NCBI RefSeq assembly: GCF_024701975.1
Contig: NZ_JANLNM010000010.1
Span: 208,841 to 272,840 of the forward strand
DNA from: Variovorax sp. ZS18.2.2
GTDB lineage: Bacteria; Pseudomonadota; Gammaproteobacteria; Burkholderiales; Burkholderiaceae_C
Direction of reading: 5' to 3'
DNA: 64,000 nt
Below, one piece after another: positions 53,915 to 63,595 of the stretch; position 1 is the first letter of the stretch; each line of letters opens with the position of its first letter. Under the pieces are notes generated by a model that was not told the DNA's origin, made no database searches, and saw only the letters and a program-made list of their open reading frames with translations. A program made the position numbers and the translations under genes.

Positions 53915-54709
53915 CTATTTTGCCCGCTCAATCGTCGAGCATGCCCGATCAAGGACTTCATGGCAAAGCGACCGAAGCATCCGCAACCGAAATTCGAGTG
54001 CGCTCGCCAAGTAGTCCTGAGCGGTCGTATCCACAATGTTGACATCCCGACCCACGAAACAACGCATGCAGAACAAGTCTGCCGGCACCTTGGCGATGCG
54101 TTGCAACCAGTCCTCCATCATCGGGATCGAAAGGTGGCGCGCGAACATGTGGTGATGCAACACTGGGCACCCATCCCGAAGCGCTTTCGTACTTAGAAAG
54201 TAACGCGGACTGCTGGCCATCAGCAATGAATTCGCGTGGTCGAAGCCAACGAGAAATCGGATGTTGCCGGGACCGGTGACTGCCTTCACGTTGCCAAGTC
54301 GATCCCAATTGCCGATCAAGACGTCAAAAACAAATAGGCCTGCGGCCTCCCACGGGTACTTCGTTGCGGTCACCCGCGCAAGTCTGGAATCGACGTGCGA
54401 AACGTGAGCATCGGGCTTGGACATGGCAAGACTGGCGTAGACAACTTCGCCGCTCACTTCAGCGAGAACGCCGGTCGGCACCGGCACCCCGATCAACTCG
54501 CCAAGCCGGGCGGCTACCAATTCGTTGTACACCGCCGTGGGGCAACTTTCGTCGTCTCGCTTCACAATTACGGCAAGCTCAGAATGCCGTGATTTTGAAC
54601 TCCCGCGCTTGACTGCATGACCCTCCCGTACAAGCTGGTGAGCAGTCTCCAGATTGAACAAAGTTATGCCGTCGTCAGCTAGTCTAGTGGGCGAATCAAG
54701 CATCGACAT
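53915..54709 (-). CDS. HipA-like kinase-fold protein
   Basis: A 264-residue protein of the short HipA-like (HipA_2) kind. A lysine-bearing strand is near residue 50 (ELAVIVKRDD). The catalytic-loop motif is FDVLIGNWDRLGN (128-140), with metal-binding Asp in VGFDHANSLL (155-163). No N-terminal HipB-binding domain is present. It is convergent with the GIY-YIG gene (24 bp) and divergent from an Xre-type regulator 590 bp away, so a toxin-antitoxin-like or regulator-kinase pair is possible. Substrate unknown. Confidence 0.65.
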   Translation of the reverse strand: MSMLDSPTRLADDGITLFNLETAHQLVREGHAVKRGSSKSRHSELAVIVKRDDESCPTAVYNELVAARLGELIGVPVPTGVLAEVSGEVVYASLAMSKPDAHVSHVDSRLARVTATKYPWEAAGLFVFDVLIGNWDRLGNVKAVTGPGNIRFLVGFDHANSLLMASSPRYFLSTKALRDGCPVLHHHMFARHLSIPMMEDWLQRIAKVPADLFCMRCFVGRDVNIVDTTAQDYLASALEFRLRMLRSLCHEVLDRACSTIERAK

Positions 54710-54809
54710 CAGGTCACATCCTTGTCTGCTTTTGATACTGCTTACAGAAAACTATTCGTCGAGTCCTTGTTTCGGCAAAGATGGCCAAATTCACTCTTCT
54801 CTGAATGAA

Positions 54810-54847
54810 GAGAATTTTATCTCGTTCGTGAGAGAGATAAAAATCTC
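54810..54847. promoter_or_regulatory. Inverted repeat upstream of the HipA-like gene
   Basis: GAGAATTTTATCTC (54810-54823) and GAGATAAAAATCTC (54834-54847) are inverted copies of each other with one mismatch, 100-140 bp upstream of the kinase-like start. Likely operator for the Xre-type regulator. Confidence 0.5.
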
Positions 54848-55246
54848 CCGCCCTTGAGAATTGAGGAGTTCGGCTGATAGTTGAATGCGAAGGGCCATCG
54901 TCATGTCTCCGCTTGGAGGCGACGCCTCGTCCGAGCTGACGCATGATTGAGCTCGGTGCTGGCGCAGCGCGGGGCAGTGCCTCCAACTGACCTAAGACCT
55001 CCATCCAGAACCGGACATTTCCGGGCAACACGATGACCAATGTCATTTGGAGATCGAAGCCCGGGCGCTCCAGGTCCTTCCAGCTCCAAAGTTGCTTTCG
55101 GCTTGACGCGTTGACCAGCCCTTGCTGTTGCAGCGGATACGGCGCGTCCCCTATCGATACGTTGATCCGAAAAACATGTTTTCAGTTGGCGAAGTCATGA
55201 GCTGACTCGCAGCAGGTGGAAGTCAGGACAAGCAAATTCTCTCAGA

Positions 55247-55285
55247 AACGATAAATTTCTCTTTATAGAGATAACGATAAAAATC
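55247..55285. promoter_or_regulatory. Related operator-like repeats before the Xre gene
   Basis: AACGATAAATTTCTC and GAGATAACGATAAAAATC lie just upstream of the regulator start and share the GATAA/TTCTC elements of the repeat at 54810. Autoregulation is likely. Confidence 0.45.
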
Positions 55286-55299
55286 AATTGTTGACGAAA

Positions 55300-55701
55300 A
55301 TGATTAACATGCTCTCCAACAATCCAACCGCTTTTGCCGCGCGCTTTCGCCAAGCGATGCAGCGGAAGGGGCTGGGCTCGCTGGGAGCAACTCAGCTTGC
55401 TGAGGCACTTGCAGGGGAGTTCCCCGACATTCTTTCCGTTCAGACGACACATAAATGGCTCAACGGCACCGCGGTGCCACGCCCTGAGCGGTTGTCCGTG
55501 TTAGCAAGATGGCTTGACGTGTCAGAGCATTGGCTCGCGTATGGACCGGATCCGAGCCTTAAAGGATCGGGGCTGCATGACGGCAGCGCTCGGACGTCTT
55601 CTGCTAAAGATCTGACGCGCCGGATCCACCAACTTAGTGAACCCCAAAGGGGAATCATCGAACTCTTACTGTCTGAGTTCGAAAGGTCGGCTGTTGCTTA
55701 A
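55300..55701 (+). CDS. Xre/CI-type transcriptional regulator
   Basis: A 133-residue regulator from ATG 55300 (TTG at 55288 and ATG at 55309 are alternatives). The HTH covers about residues 15-65: LGATQLAEALAG, then VQTTHKWLNGTAVPRPERLS and VLARWLDVSEHWLAYG, a layout common in phage-type repressors. The C-terminal part (LTRRIHQLSEPQRGIIELLL) may dimerise. Its own upstream region and that of the divergent HipA-like gene share similar repeats. Confidence 0.8.
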   Translation: MINMLSNNPTAFAARFRQAMQRKGLGSLGATQLAEALAGEFPDILSVQTTHKWLNGTAVPRPERLSVLARWLDVSEHWLAYGPDPSLKGSGLHDGSARTSSAKDLTRRIHQLSEPQRGIIELLLSEFERSAVA

Positions 55702-55832
55702 GTCAACAAGCCTACTTCTTCATTGAAGGAGGTTGACTTCATGATCTTCGCGGCTCAACGGCGCTAGATCTCTCGGCATGGGCGTGCGGCCTTCCGATAC
55801 GCCAACCTGTTTCACATCAAGTGCAATCCGCA

Positions 55833-56729
55833 ATGTTCTCCTCCCTCGTATCGAACGGGTCGCCAGTGCGGCCCGGAGAGCACAATGCGGTGGTTCCCTG
55901 GTGGAGCTTTACGAAGACAGTTCTATCGGCGGCATCCCTGTCACTTGTGCGTGATGGGTTGGTTCGACTCGATGACCCAGTCCTCGAAGGTCCATTCACG
56001 CTACGTCAACTGCTGAGGCATGAAACCGGGCTGGCGGACTATAGCGAGCTTGGCGAATACCACGCCGCCATTGCTCGCGGCGAAGCGCCCTGGCCGGCGG
56101 ATGAAATGCTGCAACGCCTCGATGCGACGAGATTGCGTTATGCGCCTGGAGTCGGTTGGCGGTATTCGAACGTCGGCTACATGTACGTCGCGAGGCTTAT
56201 CGAACGTGTAACTGGACTCGCGCTCGAGGAAGCGCTGATGCAACAAGCGCTGGCGCCGCTGGACTTGTCGCGAGTTCGCGCCGCAAAGACGCGAGCCGAC
56301 TTGGACGGCGTGTGCCTGGGAGCCGCAACCGCATATGACCCAGGATGGGTTTATCACGGCTTGCTTGTCGGCCCTCTCTCGGACGCGGCCCTTTTCTTGG
56401 ACCGCCTGTTAGCGGGACACCTCCTGCCTAGTTCTCTACTGCAGGAGATGCAAACGGCACGCATCCTCGGCGGACCTCTTCTTGAGCGCCCTTGGACTTC
56501 ACCCGGATATGGCCTCGGCCTGATGCAAGGCGTCGTGAATATGGGTTTGACCTTGTGCGGACACACCGGAGCTGGGCCGGGCAGCGTAGTGGCTGTCTAC
56601 CGCAGCGTCTACGGTGTTGACACGGCGAGTTGTGCCGTCTTTCATATGGGCTCCGACGAAGGCGTTGCTGAAGCAGAAATCGCTGCTCGCCTCTCGGAAA
56701 TCTTGAAGCCTGAGACGTCTGGCGATTGA
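55833..56729 (+). CDS. Serine hydrolase of the beta-lactamase class C/PBP family
   Basis: A 298-residue protein from ATG 55833 (GTG at 55821 also possible). Motifs in order: SFTK (SxxK nucleophile) at about residue 24, RYSNVGYMY (YxN) near 110 and GHTGAGPG (K/HTG) near 246. No signal peptide, so cytoplasmic, which argues against an antibiotic-hydrolysing beta-lactamase and for an esterase or peptidase. It stands between the island genes and chromosome-like DNA. Confidence 0.82.
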   Translation: MFSSLVSNGSPVRPGEHNAVVPWWSFTKTVLSAASLSLVRDGLVRLDDPVLEGPFTLRQLLRHETGLADYSELGEYHAAIARGEAPWPADEMLQRLDATRLRYAPGVGWRYSNVGYMYVARLIERVTGLALEEALMQQALAPLDLSRVRAAKTRADLDGVCLGAATAYDPGWVYHGLLVGPLSDAALFLDRLLAGHLLPSSLLQEMQTARILGGPLLERPWTSPGYGLGLMQGVVNMGLTLCGHTGAGPGSVVAVYRSVYGVDTASCAVFHMGSDEGVAEAEIAARLSEILKPETSGD

Positions 56730-57092
56730 TGATGCGGGCTGCCAGAGCGTCGAGGCCCCTCTCGACGGCAACACGTCCGGCTAAGGTCGACCAAAACCGG
56801 CCGTTCGATGTAGTGGCACAGCACGGGCCAGGAGCCGCCGCGCGCGGCGGTGGCAGAACTTGGGAGAGTAGGCTAACTTGACCCAACTGCATCTAGCGCC
56901 CGCTTTTGGATGGACCGCGCCTCCTCAGGGCAGAGACGGAAGATCCCCACCTCCACCACTTGGAGACGGTGCTCCGTGTGCTGGGCGCGATCGACGGCCT
57001 CGAAATGCGGCGAAACCGATGAGGCCCGTCAGCGCCGCTGGCGCCATGCCTTGGCACTAGACGTCGCGGGCAAATCACTACCGGAAGTAAAC
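56730..57092. other. Junction between island and chromosome-like DNA
   Basis: No intact gene. One frame at about 56905-57028 reads LLRAETEDPHLHHLETVLRV then LGAIDGLEMRRNR and stops, with no start upstream; it looks like the C-terminus of an unknown protein. The island's right end probably lies in this interval or shortly before it. Confidence 0.35.
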
Positions 57093-59282
57093 CTACGACT
57101 GGATCGCAGCAGTAAGGCCCTTGAGTTCTTGCTCGTACACCTTGGCGGCCAGGTTGCGATCCAGTGCGTGGAGGCGTCCATAGGCCTTGATGGCGTCGTC
57201 CATGCGCCCCGCGCGCTTATAGGCCGCGCACAGGTTCGCGAGGACCAGCGGATCCGAAGGCTTGGCAACATCGAGGCGCTCGAAGATCGAAACGGCCGTA
57301 GCGGGGTCTCCGCTGCGAATGTGCGAGACCCCCATGTTGGTGAGCGCCGCGCGATTGTCCGGATCGATGCGAAGCGCCTGCGTCAGCGCCTCCTTGGCCT
57401 GGGGGATCTGCTGCGCGGCGTTGAGGTGCAGCCCGAGGTTGATCCATGCGGTGGGCATTTGCGGATCGAGCGCCACTGCGCGCTGATAGGCCTGGATGGC
57501 TTCCTGGAGCTGTCCCTTGCCGCTTCGAACCGTGCCGAGCAGGTCCCACGCACGGGCGTCCGTGGGGGCCAGCTTCACTGCGCTTTCCGCGAGCTTGAGG
57601 CTTTCGTCGGGCCGACCGAGCTTTCGATAGAGCTCGCTCAGCCGCATGCTCGGCATGGCGTTCAGCGGCGCCAGCTCGATGGCTTTGAGGAAGCTCTCTT
57701 CGGCCTTTGAGGCCTGGCCGTTCTCCTGGAAGGCCTTTCCGAGTTCCTCGTAGACGAACGCGTTCGACTCCCCGTTCTTGAGCGCCTCGGTGAGTGCGGG
57801 AATGGCTTGCTTGTAGTCCTTGCGCTCCAGGTACTGCACGCCTTGCCACTTCCAGGCGGCGCCGTTGCCCGGCTCGAGCGCGGTCGCCGCGCGGTAGGCC
57901 TGCAAGGCCGCGTCCGGCTGCTTGGTCCAGGTGTACGCATCTCCCAGCCGCGTCCAGGCGACGCCGTCGCGCGGATCGATCCGCAATGCGATTTCGTAGG
58001 CCTTGATGGCTTTTTGCCTGTCCCCCGACCTCTCCCAGGCGATGCCCAGGTTCTTCCACCCCAGGCCGAAGCGCGGCTCGGCCGTCACGGCTTCCTGGAG
58101 CGCCTGGATCGCCTGCGGCCCCTCGCCGTAGATGAACGCCAGGCCATTGAGCGCGATGGCGCGTTCGCCGCCCGTGCCCGCCTTGGCCGCCTGCTTGAGC
58201 GCATCGATCGCGCGATCCTGCTGCCCGTTCTTGCGGTACAGCTCGCCAAGGTTTCGCCAGGCAATGCCATAGCTGGGGTCGACGCGGGTGGCTGTCTGGT
58301 AGGCCTCGATAGCCAAGGGGGAGCGACGGGTTTCGCTGTAGACGTTGCCGAGGTTGTTCCATGCCGGCGCGAGCTGCGGATCCAGCTCGACGGCCTTCAG
58401 ATAGGCCTCGACAGCCTTGGTGGCGCGGTCTTTCTCGCCGCTGCTCATGTGCGCATTGCCGAGGTTGTTCCAGGCCCACGCACTGCGGGGTTGGGCCTCG
58501 GTCCAGCGCAGGTTGTTCTCGAGCAGTCCGGCGGCATCCCCCTTGGCATCGAAGATCCGTGCCTGATTCATCCAGGCCGTCGTGCCCAGCGACGCCGGCG
58601 CGCGCGGCTTGCGCTCGAGCACGTAGCCGATCCATTCGACCGGGAGCGCCATACTCAGTGCGTTGGCATCGGCGCTCTCCATGACCACCATCGCGAGCAA
58701 CTGACCCTGCTCGTTGTAGATGCCGACACCGTCGCGCAACGGGGCGGGCGGGGCGACCAGGGGCTGCGCCACCCCGAGGTACAGGCCATCCACCACCTTG
58801 CCCAGATACGGAACGTGCAAGTCGATGCGGCGCAGCAGGCCCTCCTGCAAGGACATCGCATGCACGTTGCCCAACGTCGAGCTGTCGCGGGTTCGCCCCA
58901 TCTGCGCGGCCGGCGCATTCAGGCCGCGCGCCTGCAACAGGCAGACGTTGCGGTCCTCGTCGGCGGCGATCAATTCAGCGGGGAATCGGTTCTGGCCCTG
59001 TTGCACGCTGAAGGGCGATGCCGATGCGCCCAGGCGGTGGCACGGCGTTGCGACCAGGGCAGGCGCGACGACCACGCCACCGAACGTCGAAGACCCCGAG
59101 GCCACCTCCACAGCGCTGCCGGCCGCGGCAGCCAGGGAGGCATTGCCCGACTGCGCCATGGCGGGCGCCGTCGACAACAGGCTCGTGCAGCTCAAGGCGA
59201 GGACGGCGGCGAAGCGCGGCACACGTGATGGCGGCCACATGGAAAGCGCTCGCCGCGTTCGACTGCTTGTCGGATCGTCCAT
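57093..59282 (-). CDS. Secreted TPR protein with inactive trypsin-like domain
   Basis: A 729-residue protein. A signal peptide ends near APAMAQ (residue 44; ATG at 59240 would also keep it). Residues about 60-225 follow a trypsin-like fold with remnants of the triad: GVVVAPALVATPCHRLG (His) and DEDRNVCLLQ (Asp), but the serine loop reads RDGVGIYNEQGQ in place of GDSGG, so it is not a protease. From about 255 on there are about 13 TPR repeats (WNNLGNAHMSSGEKDRATKA and similar). Probably a periplasmic scaffold. Highly regular and intact; chromosome-like base use. Confidence 0.8.
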   Translation of the reverse strand: MDDPTSSRTRRALSMWPPSRVPRFAAVLALSCTSLLSTAPAMAQSGNASLAAAAGSAVEVASGSSTFGGVVVAPALVATPCHRLGASASPFSVQQGQNRFPAELIAADEDRNVCLLQARGLNAPAAQMGRTRDSSTLGNVHAMSLQEGLLRRIDLHVPYLGKVVDGLYLGVAQPLVAPPAPLRDGVGIYNEQGQLLAMVVMESADANALSMALPVEWIGYVLERKPRAPASLGTTAWMNQARIFDAKGDAAGLLENNLRWTEAQPRSAWAWNNLGNAHMSSGEKDRATKAVEAYLKAVELDPQLAPAWNNLGNVYSETRRSPLAIEAYQTATRVDPSYGIAWRNLGELYRKNGQQDRAIDALKQAAKAGTGGERAIALNGLAFIYGEGPQAIQALQEAVTAEPRFGLGWKNLGIAWERSGDRQKAIKAYEIALRIDPRDGVAWTRLGDAYTWTKQPDAALQAYRAATALEPGNGAAWKWQGVQYLERKDYKQAIPALTEALKNGESNAFVYEELGKAFQENGQASKAEESFLKAIELAPLNAMPSMRLSELYRKLGRPDESLKLAESAVKLAPTDARAWDLLGTVRSGKGQLQEAIQAYQRAVALDPQMPTAWINLGLHLNAAQQIPQAKEALTQALRIDPDNRAALTNMGVSHIRSGDPATAVSIFERLDVAKPSDPLVLANLCAAYKRAGRMDDAIKAYGRLHALDRNLAAKVYEQELKGLTAAIQS

Positions 59283-59350
59283 CGTTCAACCCCCTGAGCC
59301 AAAACGGGGATCGTAGCCCTGCACCGAGATACGCCACAAGCTACGAAAAC

Positions 59351-61045
59351 TCAGTGGGCAAGCCGCTGCATGCGGAACTCGCCCCCTTCGTACAGCACGA
59401 GCGCGACGATCCGACCGCTGGCATCGCGCTCGAACTGCAGTTGGCTGCGCCCGCTCTCGTAGGCGAAGCGATCAGGTCGATCCACGATGGGAAAGACTGG
59501 CTTGCGCTCCCAGTTGGCCGAGCGCACGCCCAACTGGCCGTCTTCGACTTTCACGTCGAGATCGACGTTGCGTCGCAAGGTCCGGCTCATGTGATAGCGG
59601 CCCACATAGCCCGCCGCCTGATCGGGCGCGACAACCGCCAGGGCTGGCGCCGCCGTGTCGGTGCGCACGGCCCGCGTGCGGCCGCCGCCCTGCGTGAGTT
59701 CGACACGGGCCGAGGCCCCGTTCTCACGGCCGAACACGTAGACGGCGCCGGCATCGATGTCGATGAAGGTGTCGTTGCCGGCGGGTCGCAGTGCCCGGTA
59801 ACCGCTGCCGGTGATGCGGCGATAGAGCTTGCCATCCTGCGGCACGAAAGTGAATGCCGTCTTCGGATCGATCCGGTAGACGCCCGCATAGGTAGCCAGC
59901 GACGCGGCATCGAGCGCGACGGCAGACAGCGACACCGGATAGCGGCTGGCCGCGAGGCCGATGAAGACCCGCCCGGGCTGCGCATGCGCGCTGCTGGCGA
60001 GAACCACTGCGGCCTCCTGCGTATCGGGCGCCATCATCCACAGCGTGCGAAAACCCGCGGTCACACCGAAGTGGAAGTAAGTGCGTTTCTCCGGAGGTCC
60101 GCGCATCATCACGGCATAGCCGATCTCGCTTTCGCGAAAGCGCCCCAGCGGCGTGAGCAGGCGTTCTACCGCGGGTCCTAGCGGGCCGTCGCGGCCGGCC
60201 ATCAGGGCGCGACTGAAGATCAGCAGATCCGAGGCGGTGGAGCGCAACGCGCCTGCGCTGGCCAGGGCATCGAAGTCCCACAACGGCGCGGCGACCGTGT
60301 TGTTGAAGGCCGGCGCCATGCGCGCCGCCTTGTCGCCGAGGTCCTGCACTGTGTCCTGCATGCCGAGCGGGCCGGTGATGTTCTCTCGCACCAGCTGCTG
60401 CCAGGGCTTGCCGTAACGCTCGGAGAGCAGCAGGCCCACCACGCCAAGGCCGAAATTGCTGTAGCCGGCCACGCAAGGCGGCGCCTTGGCCATGGGCTGG
60501 TTGGACAACGCCGCCAGCAAGCGGCGGCGGCTGAATCTCGAAAAGGGATCGGCCGAGGCGTAACCCTCGAAATCCGGCGGGTCCCACGGCAGGCAGGCGC
60601 TGTGCGTGATGAGCTGACGCAGCGTGATGGCAGACACCTCGGGCGACAGCACGGCCTTGCCCTGGAGCAGCGCGCCCAGGTTGTCGTCCAGCGCCAGGTC
60701 GCCGCGCTCCACGCTCTGCGCCAGCAGGAGGCCGGTGAAGACCTTGCTGATCGAGCCGACCTCGTAGAGCGGCTGGGCGTCTGTGTCGTTTGCTTCGGCC
60801 GGCGCGGCATCGCGCGCGGCCGCCGCCTCGTCGTTCTGCATGAAAGCGAAGCGCGCCTGCCCCGCATGCAGCACGCCGACCGAGACCGAGCCGCGTTCAT
60901 CGCGCAGCCCCATGCGCGCCAGTTCCGCAGGGTCGGTCGCGAAGCTGGGTGGCTGCGCCCAAGACACACCGAAGGTCAGCAGACCTGAGAGCAGCAGCGT
61001 GCCGCGACGCGGCCTTGACCGCAGGATGTCACGAGCCTTCTTCAT
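59351..61045 (-). CDS. Exported serine hydrolase (class C beta-lactamase family)
   Basis: A 564-residue protein. A signal peptide is cut near FGVSWA-QPP. The beta-lactamase/transpeptidase-like domain (about 45-370) has SISK (nucleophile Ser), GYSNFG (YxN) and HFGVTAGF (HxG). About 190 residues follow that resemble the beta-barrel extension seen in D-aminopeptidases and related hydrolases, with repeated MSRTLRRNVDLDVKVEDG-type strands. ATG 61045 (MKKARDIL) is more natural than 61057. Likely periplasmic peptidase or esterase; substrate unknown. 18 bp after the histidine kinase stop, so perhaps regulated with it. Confidence 0.82.
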   Translation of the reverse strand: MKKARDILRSRPRRGTLLLSGLLTFGVSWAQPPSFATDPAELARMGLRDERGSVSVGVLHAGQARFAFMQNDEAAAARDAAPAEANDTDAQPLYEVGSISKVFTGLLLAQSVERGDLALDDNLGALLQGKAVLSPEVSAITLRQLITHSACLPWDPPDFEGYASADPFSRFSRRRLLAALSNQPMAKAPPCVAGYSNFGLGVVGLLLSERYGKPWQQLVRENITGPLGMQDTVQDLGDKAARMAPAFNNTVAAPLWDFDALASAGALRSTASDLLIFSRALMAGRDGPLGPAVERLLTPLGRFRESEIGYAVMMRGPPEKRTYFHFGVTAGFRTLWMMAPDTQEAAVVLASSAHAQPGRVFIGLAASRYPVSLSAVALDAASLATYAGVYRIDPKTAFTFVPQDGKLYRRITGSGYRALRPAGNDTFIDIDAGAVYVFGRENGASARVELTQGGGRTRAVRTDTAAPALAVVAPDQAAGYVGRYHMSRTLRRNVDLDVKVEDGQLGVRSANWERKPVFPIVDRPDRFAYESGRSQLQFERDASGRIVALVLYEGGEFRMQRLAH

Positions 61046-61074
61046 GCATTTGTCCATTGGGTATTCCTGATTTT

Positions 61075-62499
61075 TCAGGCAGCTCGGAAATCCGCGTTAG
61101 GCACGCTCACCAGAAATCCCACACCGCGATCGTCCAGCCCGCCAATGAGGGCCGCGGTGCCCCCCATGCCGCGCGCGGCTTGTTGCACGATGGACAGCCC
61201 CAGACCCGAACCAGCCACGTCGATGTGGTTGTTGCCGCGCCAGAAACGCTCGAACACGCGCGCTTGCTCTGCCGCGGGGATGCCCGGACCGTCGTCGCGC
61301 ACCAGCAGAGTGAGCCGCTCGCCCTCGTCGAGCAGGTGCACGACGACGCGCCCGTTGGTCCGGCCGTAGCGGATGGCGTTGTCGACAAGGTTGCCGACGA
61401 TGGAGCCAAGCCCGGGCAGGTCGACCGGGGCCATCAGCGCGTCCGGCGCCTCCAGTTCGAGCTCGATACCGCGCACCATCGCAGCGTGTGCCATCGGAGC
61501 CAGCCACTGCCGCAGGGCCTGGGCGACGTCGCTGCGCTGCAGGACGGGACGTTGGCCTTCGTCCAGCGAGGCCAGCAAGAGGAGTTGCTGGGCCAGGTGC
61601 GAGGCGCGCACCACCGCATGGTTCAGGTGCTGCAAGCCCTCCTCCCGCACCTGTGCGTCGGTGGCGCGTGCCAGCACATGGGCCTGCGCGGTGATCACGG
61701 CCATCGGCGTGCGGATCTCGTGCGCCGCATCCTGCACGAAGAAGCGCTCACGGTCGACTTTTTGCTTCAGTCGCGCAAGGAGGTGGTCAATCGCTTTCAC
61801 CAATGGCTTGAGTTCGCGGTGCCGCACATGCACCGCCAGCGGTGTGAGATCGTCTGGCGCACGTTGAGCAATGGTGCGGGCCACCTGCTGCAGCGGCGTG
61901 AGGCCGTTGCGCACCGAGAGCCAGACGGCGCCAAGGACAATTGGCAGCGCCAGCACGAGGTAGGGCAGCAGGGAGCGGCCGTTGTAGGCAAGGAAGGCGG
62001 CGTCGGTACGCAACGGCTCGACGACACGCAGCGTCCAGCGCTTCGAGCGCGCTTCGTACACGTTGTGCGCGACACCACCCACCTCCACCGCCACGAGAGT
62101 GCGAGGCGCATCAGGTAACACGGTGTCGCGCAGCGCCGGCGACGCCCACACGCGCCGGCCCTGGTTGTCCAGCAATTCGAACAGCCGCACACCGGGAAAA
62201 CGTCCCTCCGCCTGCCGCCGCGCATTGAGCCATTGACTGGTGGCAGCCATCACGGCCTGCACCTGGCCGATGTCGCTGATCGGCGCCAGCGATTCGCTGA
62301 AGTCCTCGCTGAACCGGTTGAGGCCTGGAGCGCTGGTCTCGATGCGCTGGGCCTGCACGTAGAGGTAGCCCAACAGCACGGCCCAGATGACCAGAAAGGC
62401 GACGAGCACCGAGGCCACGCCGCGCCGCTGCAGCGTGGGTTCGGTCACGCGCTCGCGCAGTCCGCCGAGCATCGATGGCGGGGACAAGGCCTGGGTCAT
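61075..62499 (-). CDS. Sensor histidine kinase (TctE/QseC-like)
   Basis: A 474-residue kinase with membrane segments at about 26-48 and 175-195, a periplasmic sensor between them, H-box FVQDAAHEIRTPMAV, N-box IVGNLVDNAIRYG, DDGPGIP and GSGLGLSIVQQA. Complete. Its ATG overlaps the response regulator's stop by four bases, and a hydrolase gene follows by 18-30 bp, suggesting a three-gene transcript. Confidence 0.9.
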   Translation of the reverse strand: MTQALSPPSMLGGLRERVTEPTLQRRGVASVLVAFLVIWAVLLGYLYVQAQRIETSAPGLNRFSEDFSESLAPISDIGQVQAVMAATSQWLNARRQAEGRFPGVRLFELLDNQGRRVWASPALRDTVLPDAPRTLVAVEVGGVAHNVYEARSKRWTLRVVEPLRTDAAFLAYNGRSLLPYLVLALPIVLGAVWLSVRNGLTPLQQVARTIAQRAPDDLTPLAVHVRHRELKPLVKAIDHLLARLKQKVDRERFFVQDAAHEIRTPMAVITAQAHVLARATDAQVREEGLQHLNHAVVRASHLAQQLLLLASLDEGQRPVLQRSDVAQALRQWLAPMAHAAMVRGIELELEAPDALMAPVDLPGLGSIVGNLVDNAIRYGRTNGRVVVHLLDEGERLTLLVRDDGPGIPAAEQARVFERFWRGNNHIDVAGSGLGLSIVQQAARGMGGTAALIGGLDDRGVGFLVSVPNADFRAA

Positions 62500-63155
62500 G
62501 GCGTCACCAGCAGGTAGCCCACGCCGCGCACGGTGCGGATGCAGTCGGCGCCGATCTTGCGGCGCAGGTTGGAGACATGAACTTCGAGCGCGCTGGAGTC
62601 GAGCGCTTCGCCCAAGGGCGTCATGCGCTGCGCCAGCAGGTTCTTCGCCATCACCACGCCGGGCTCGCGCGCAAGTTCGAGCAGGATCTGGAATTCGCGC
62701 GGCGACAGCGCCACCGGCTGGCCGGCCCGCTGTACGCTGTGCCGACGCGGCTCGATAACAAGGTCTCCGATAGCCCAGCGCTCGCTGGCCTGTCGTGCGG
62801 CACGGCGCAGCACGGCATGGATGCGGGCAATGAGCTCAGAGGTGACGAAGGGCTTGAGGACGAAGTCGTCGGCGCCGCCGTTGAGTCCGCGCAGGCGGTC
62901 TTCCACTGCGCCGTGCGCGGTAATCACGATGATGGGTGCGACGCAGCCCTGCTCACGCCACCGTGCCAAGAGGTCGAATCCGCTGCCGTCGGGCAGGCCC
63001 AGGTCCAGCAGCACGCAATCGAAGGCCTCGTCGTCGAGCAGGACCGGCGCATCGGCCGCACGTCGTCGCCACTCGCTGGACAAGCCCTCGACCTTCAATG
63101 CGGACTGCAAGGCGCGGCCGAGATCCAGGTCGTCTTCGATGAGCAGCAGGTGCAT
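62496..63155 (-). CDS. OmpR-family response regulator
   Basis: A 219-residue regulator starting MHLLLIEDDLDLGRALQSAL. Acidic pocket Asp8/Asp9, phosphorylated Asp51 in VLLDLGLPDG and Lys101 in FVLKPF; winged helix with CIRTVRGVGYLLVTP at the end. The ATG at 63155 starts the receiver exactly, though the frame is open to 63347. First gene of the RR-HK-hydrolase set on the minus strand. Signals and targets unknown. Confidence 0.9.
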   Translation of the reverse strand: MHLLLIEDDLDLGRALQSALKVEGLSSEWRRRAADAPVLLDDEAFDCVLLDLGLPDGSGFDLLARWREQGCVAPIIVITAHGAVEDRLRGLNGGADDFVLKPFVTSELIARIHAVLRRAARQASERWAIGDLVIEPRRHSVQRAGQPVALSPREFQILLELAREPGVVMAKNLLAQRMTPLGEALDSSALEVHVSNLRRKIGADCIRTVRGVGYLLVTP

Positions 63156-63595
63156 GCGCCTATTGTGGCGATGCAGGGCGTGCCGATTTGCGACTGGCGA
63201 AGCATCTTTGGCTGACCTTAAGCTTCGCCTCAGGCCTGTCGAGGCATCTTTCTTCGTCTCCCGCAGATGGCGACCAGGGTTTTGGATGGTGACCACAAGG
63301 CCGCCATCTTCTGATGCGGAAACGAGACGATCGGCGTTTGACGACAAGACAGCTGAAACGCTGTTGGCGCAAGGACGCGTTTACCGATGTGATCGACGCT
63401 GCATCAATTGCCGGCCTCGATCAGCTTGTGTGCCCACCCTTGGCGAATCGCACGCGCCCTAGCTCCTCACAGTTCTGCGATGCATGCCGCCGACGCCCGT
63501 GGTACACCGTCGGAAAGCGAGCGAGTTCGTGAATCTCGCCGTCCGTCGCAGGAAGCCAGAAGCGCAGCAAGTCTCCTCGGCCTTCGCTGCCGGGC
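63156..63595. other. Gap without a supported gene
   Basis: Open frames on both strands are short and not protein-like. The promoter for the response regulator should lie in 63156-63300. The rest is likely the truncated surroundings of the RES-type gene. Confidence 0.4.

Larger units (their letters stand above)
54710..55299. other. Regulatory gap between HipA-like gene and Xre gene
   Basis: Contains a minus-strand open frame (54714-55046 from an ATG, open to about 55175) with a readable middle part (MTLVIVLPGNVRFWMEVLGQ) but no family match and no normal start, so I do not call a gene. AT-rich ends at 54720-54850 and 55190-55290 flank a GC-rich middle, consistent with two outward-facing promoters. 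Confidence 0.35.
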
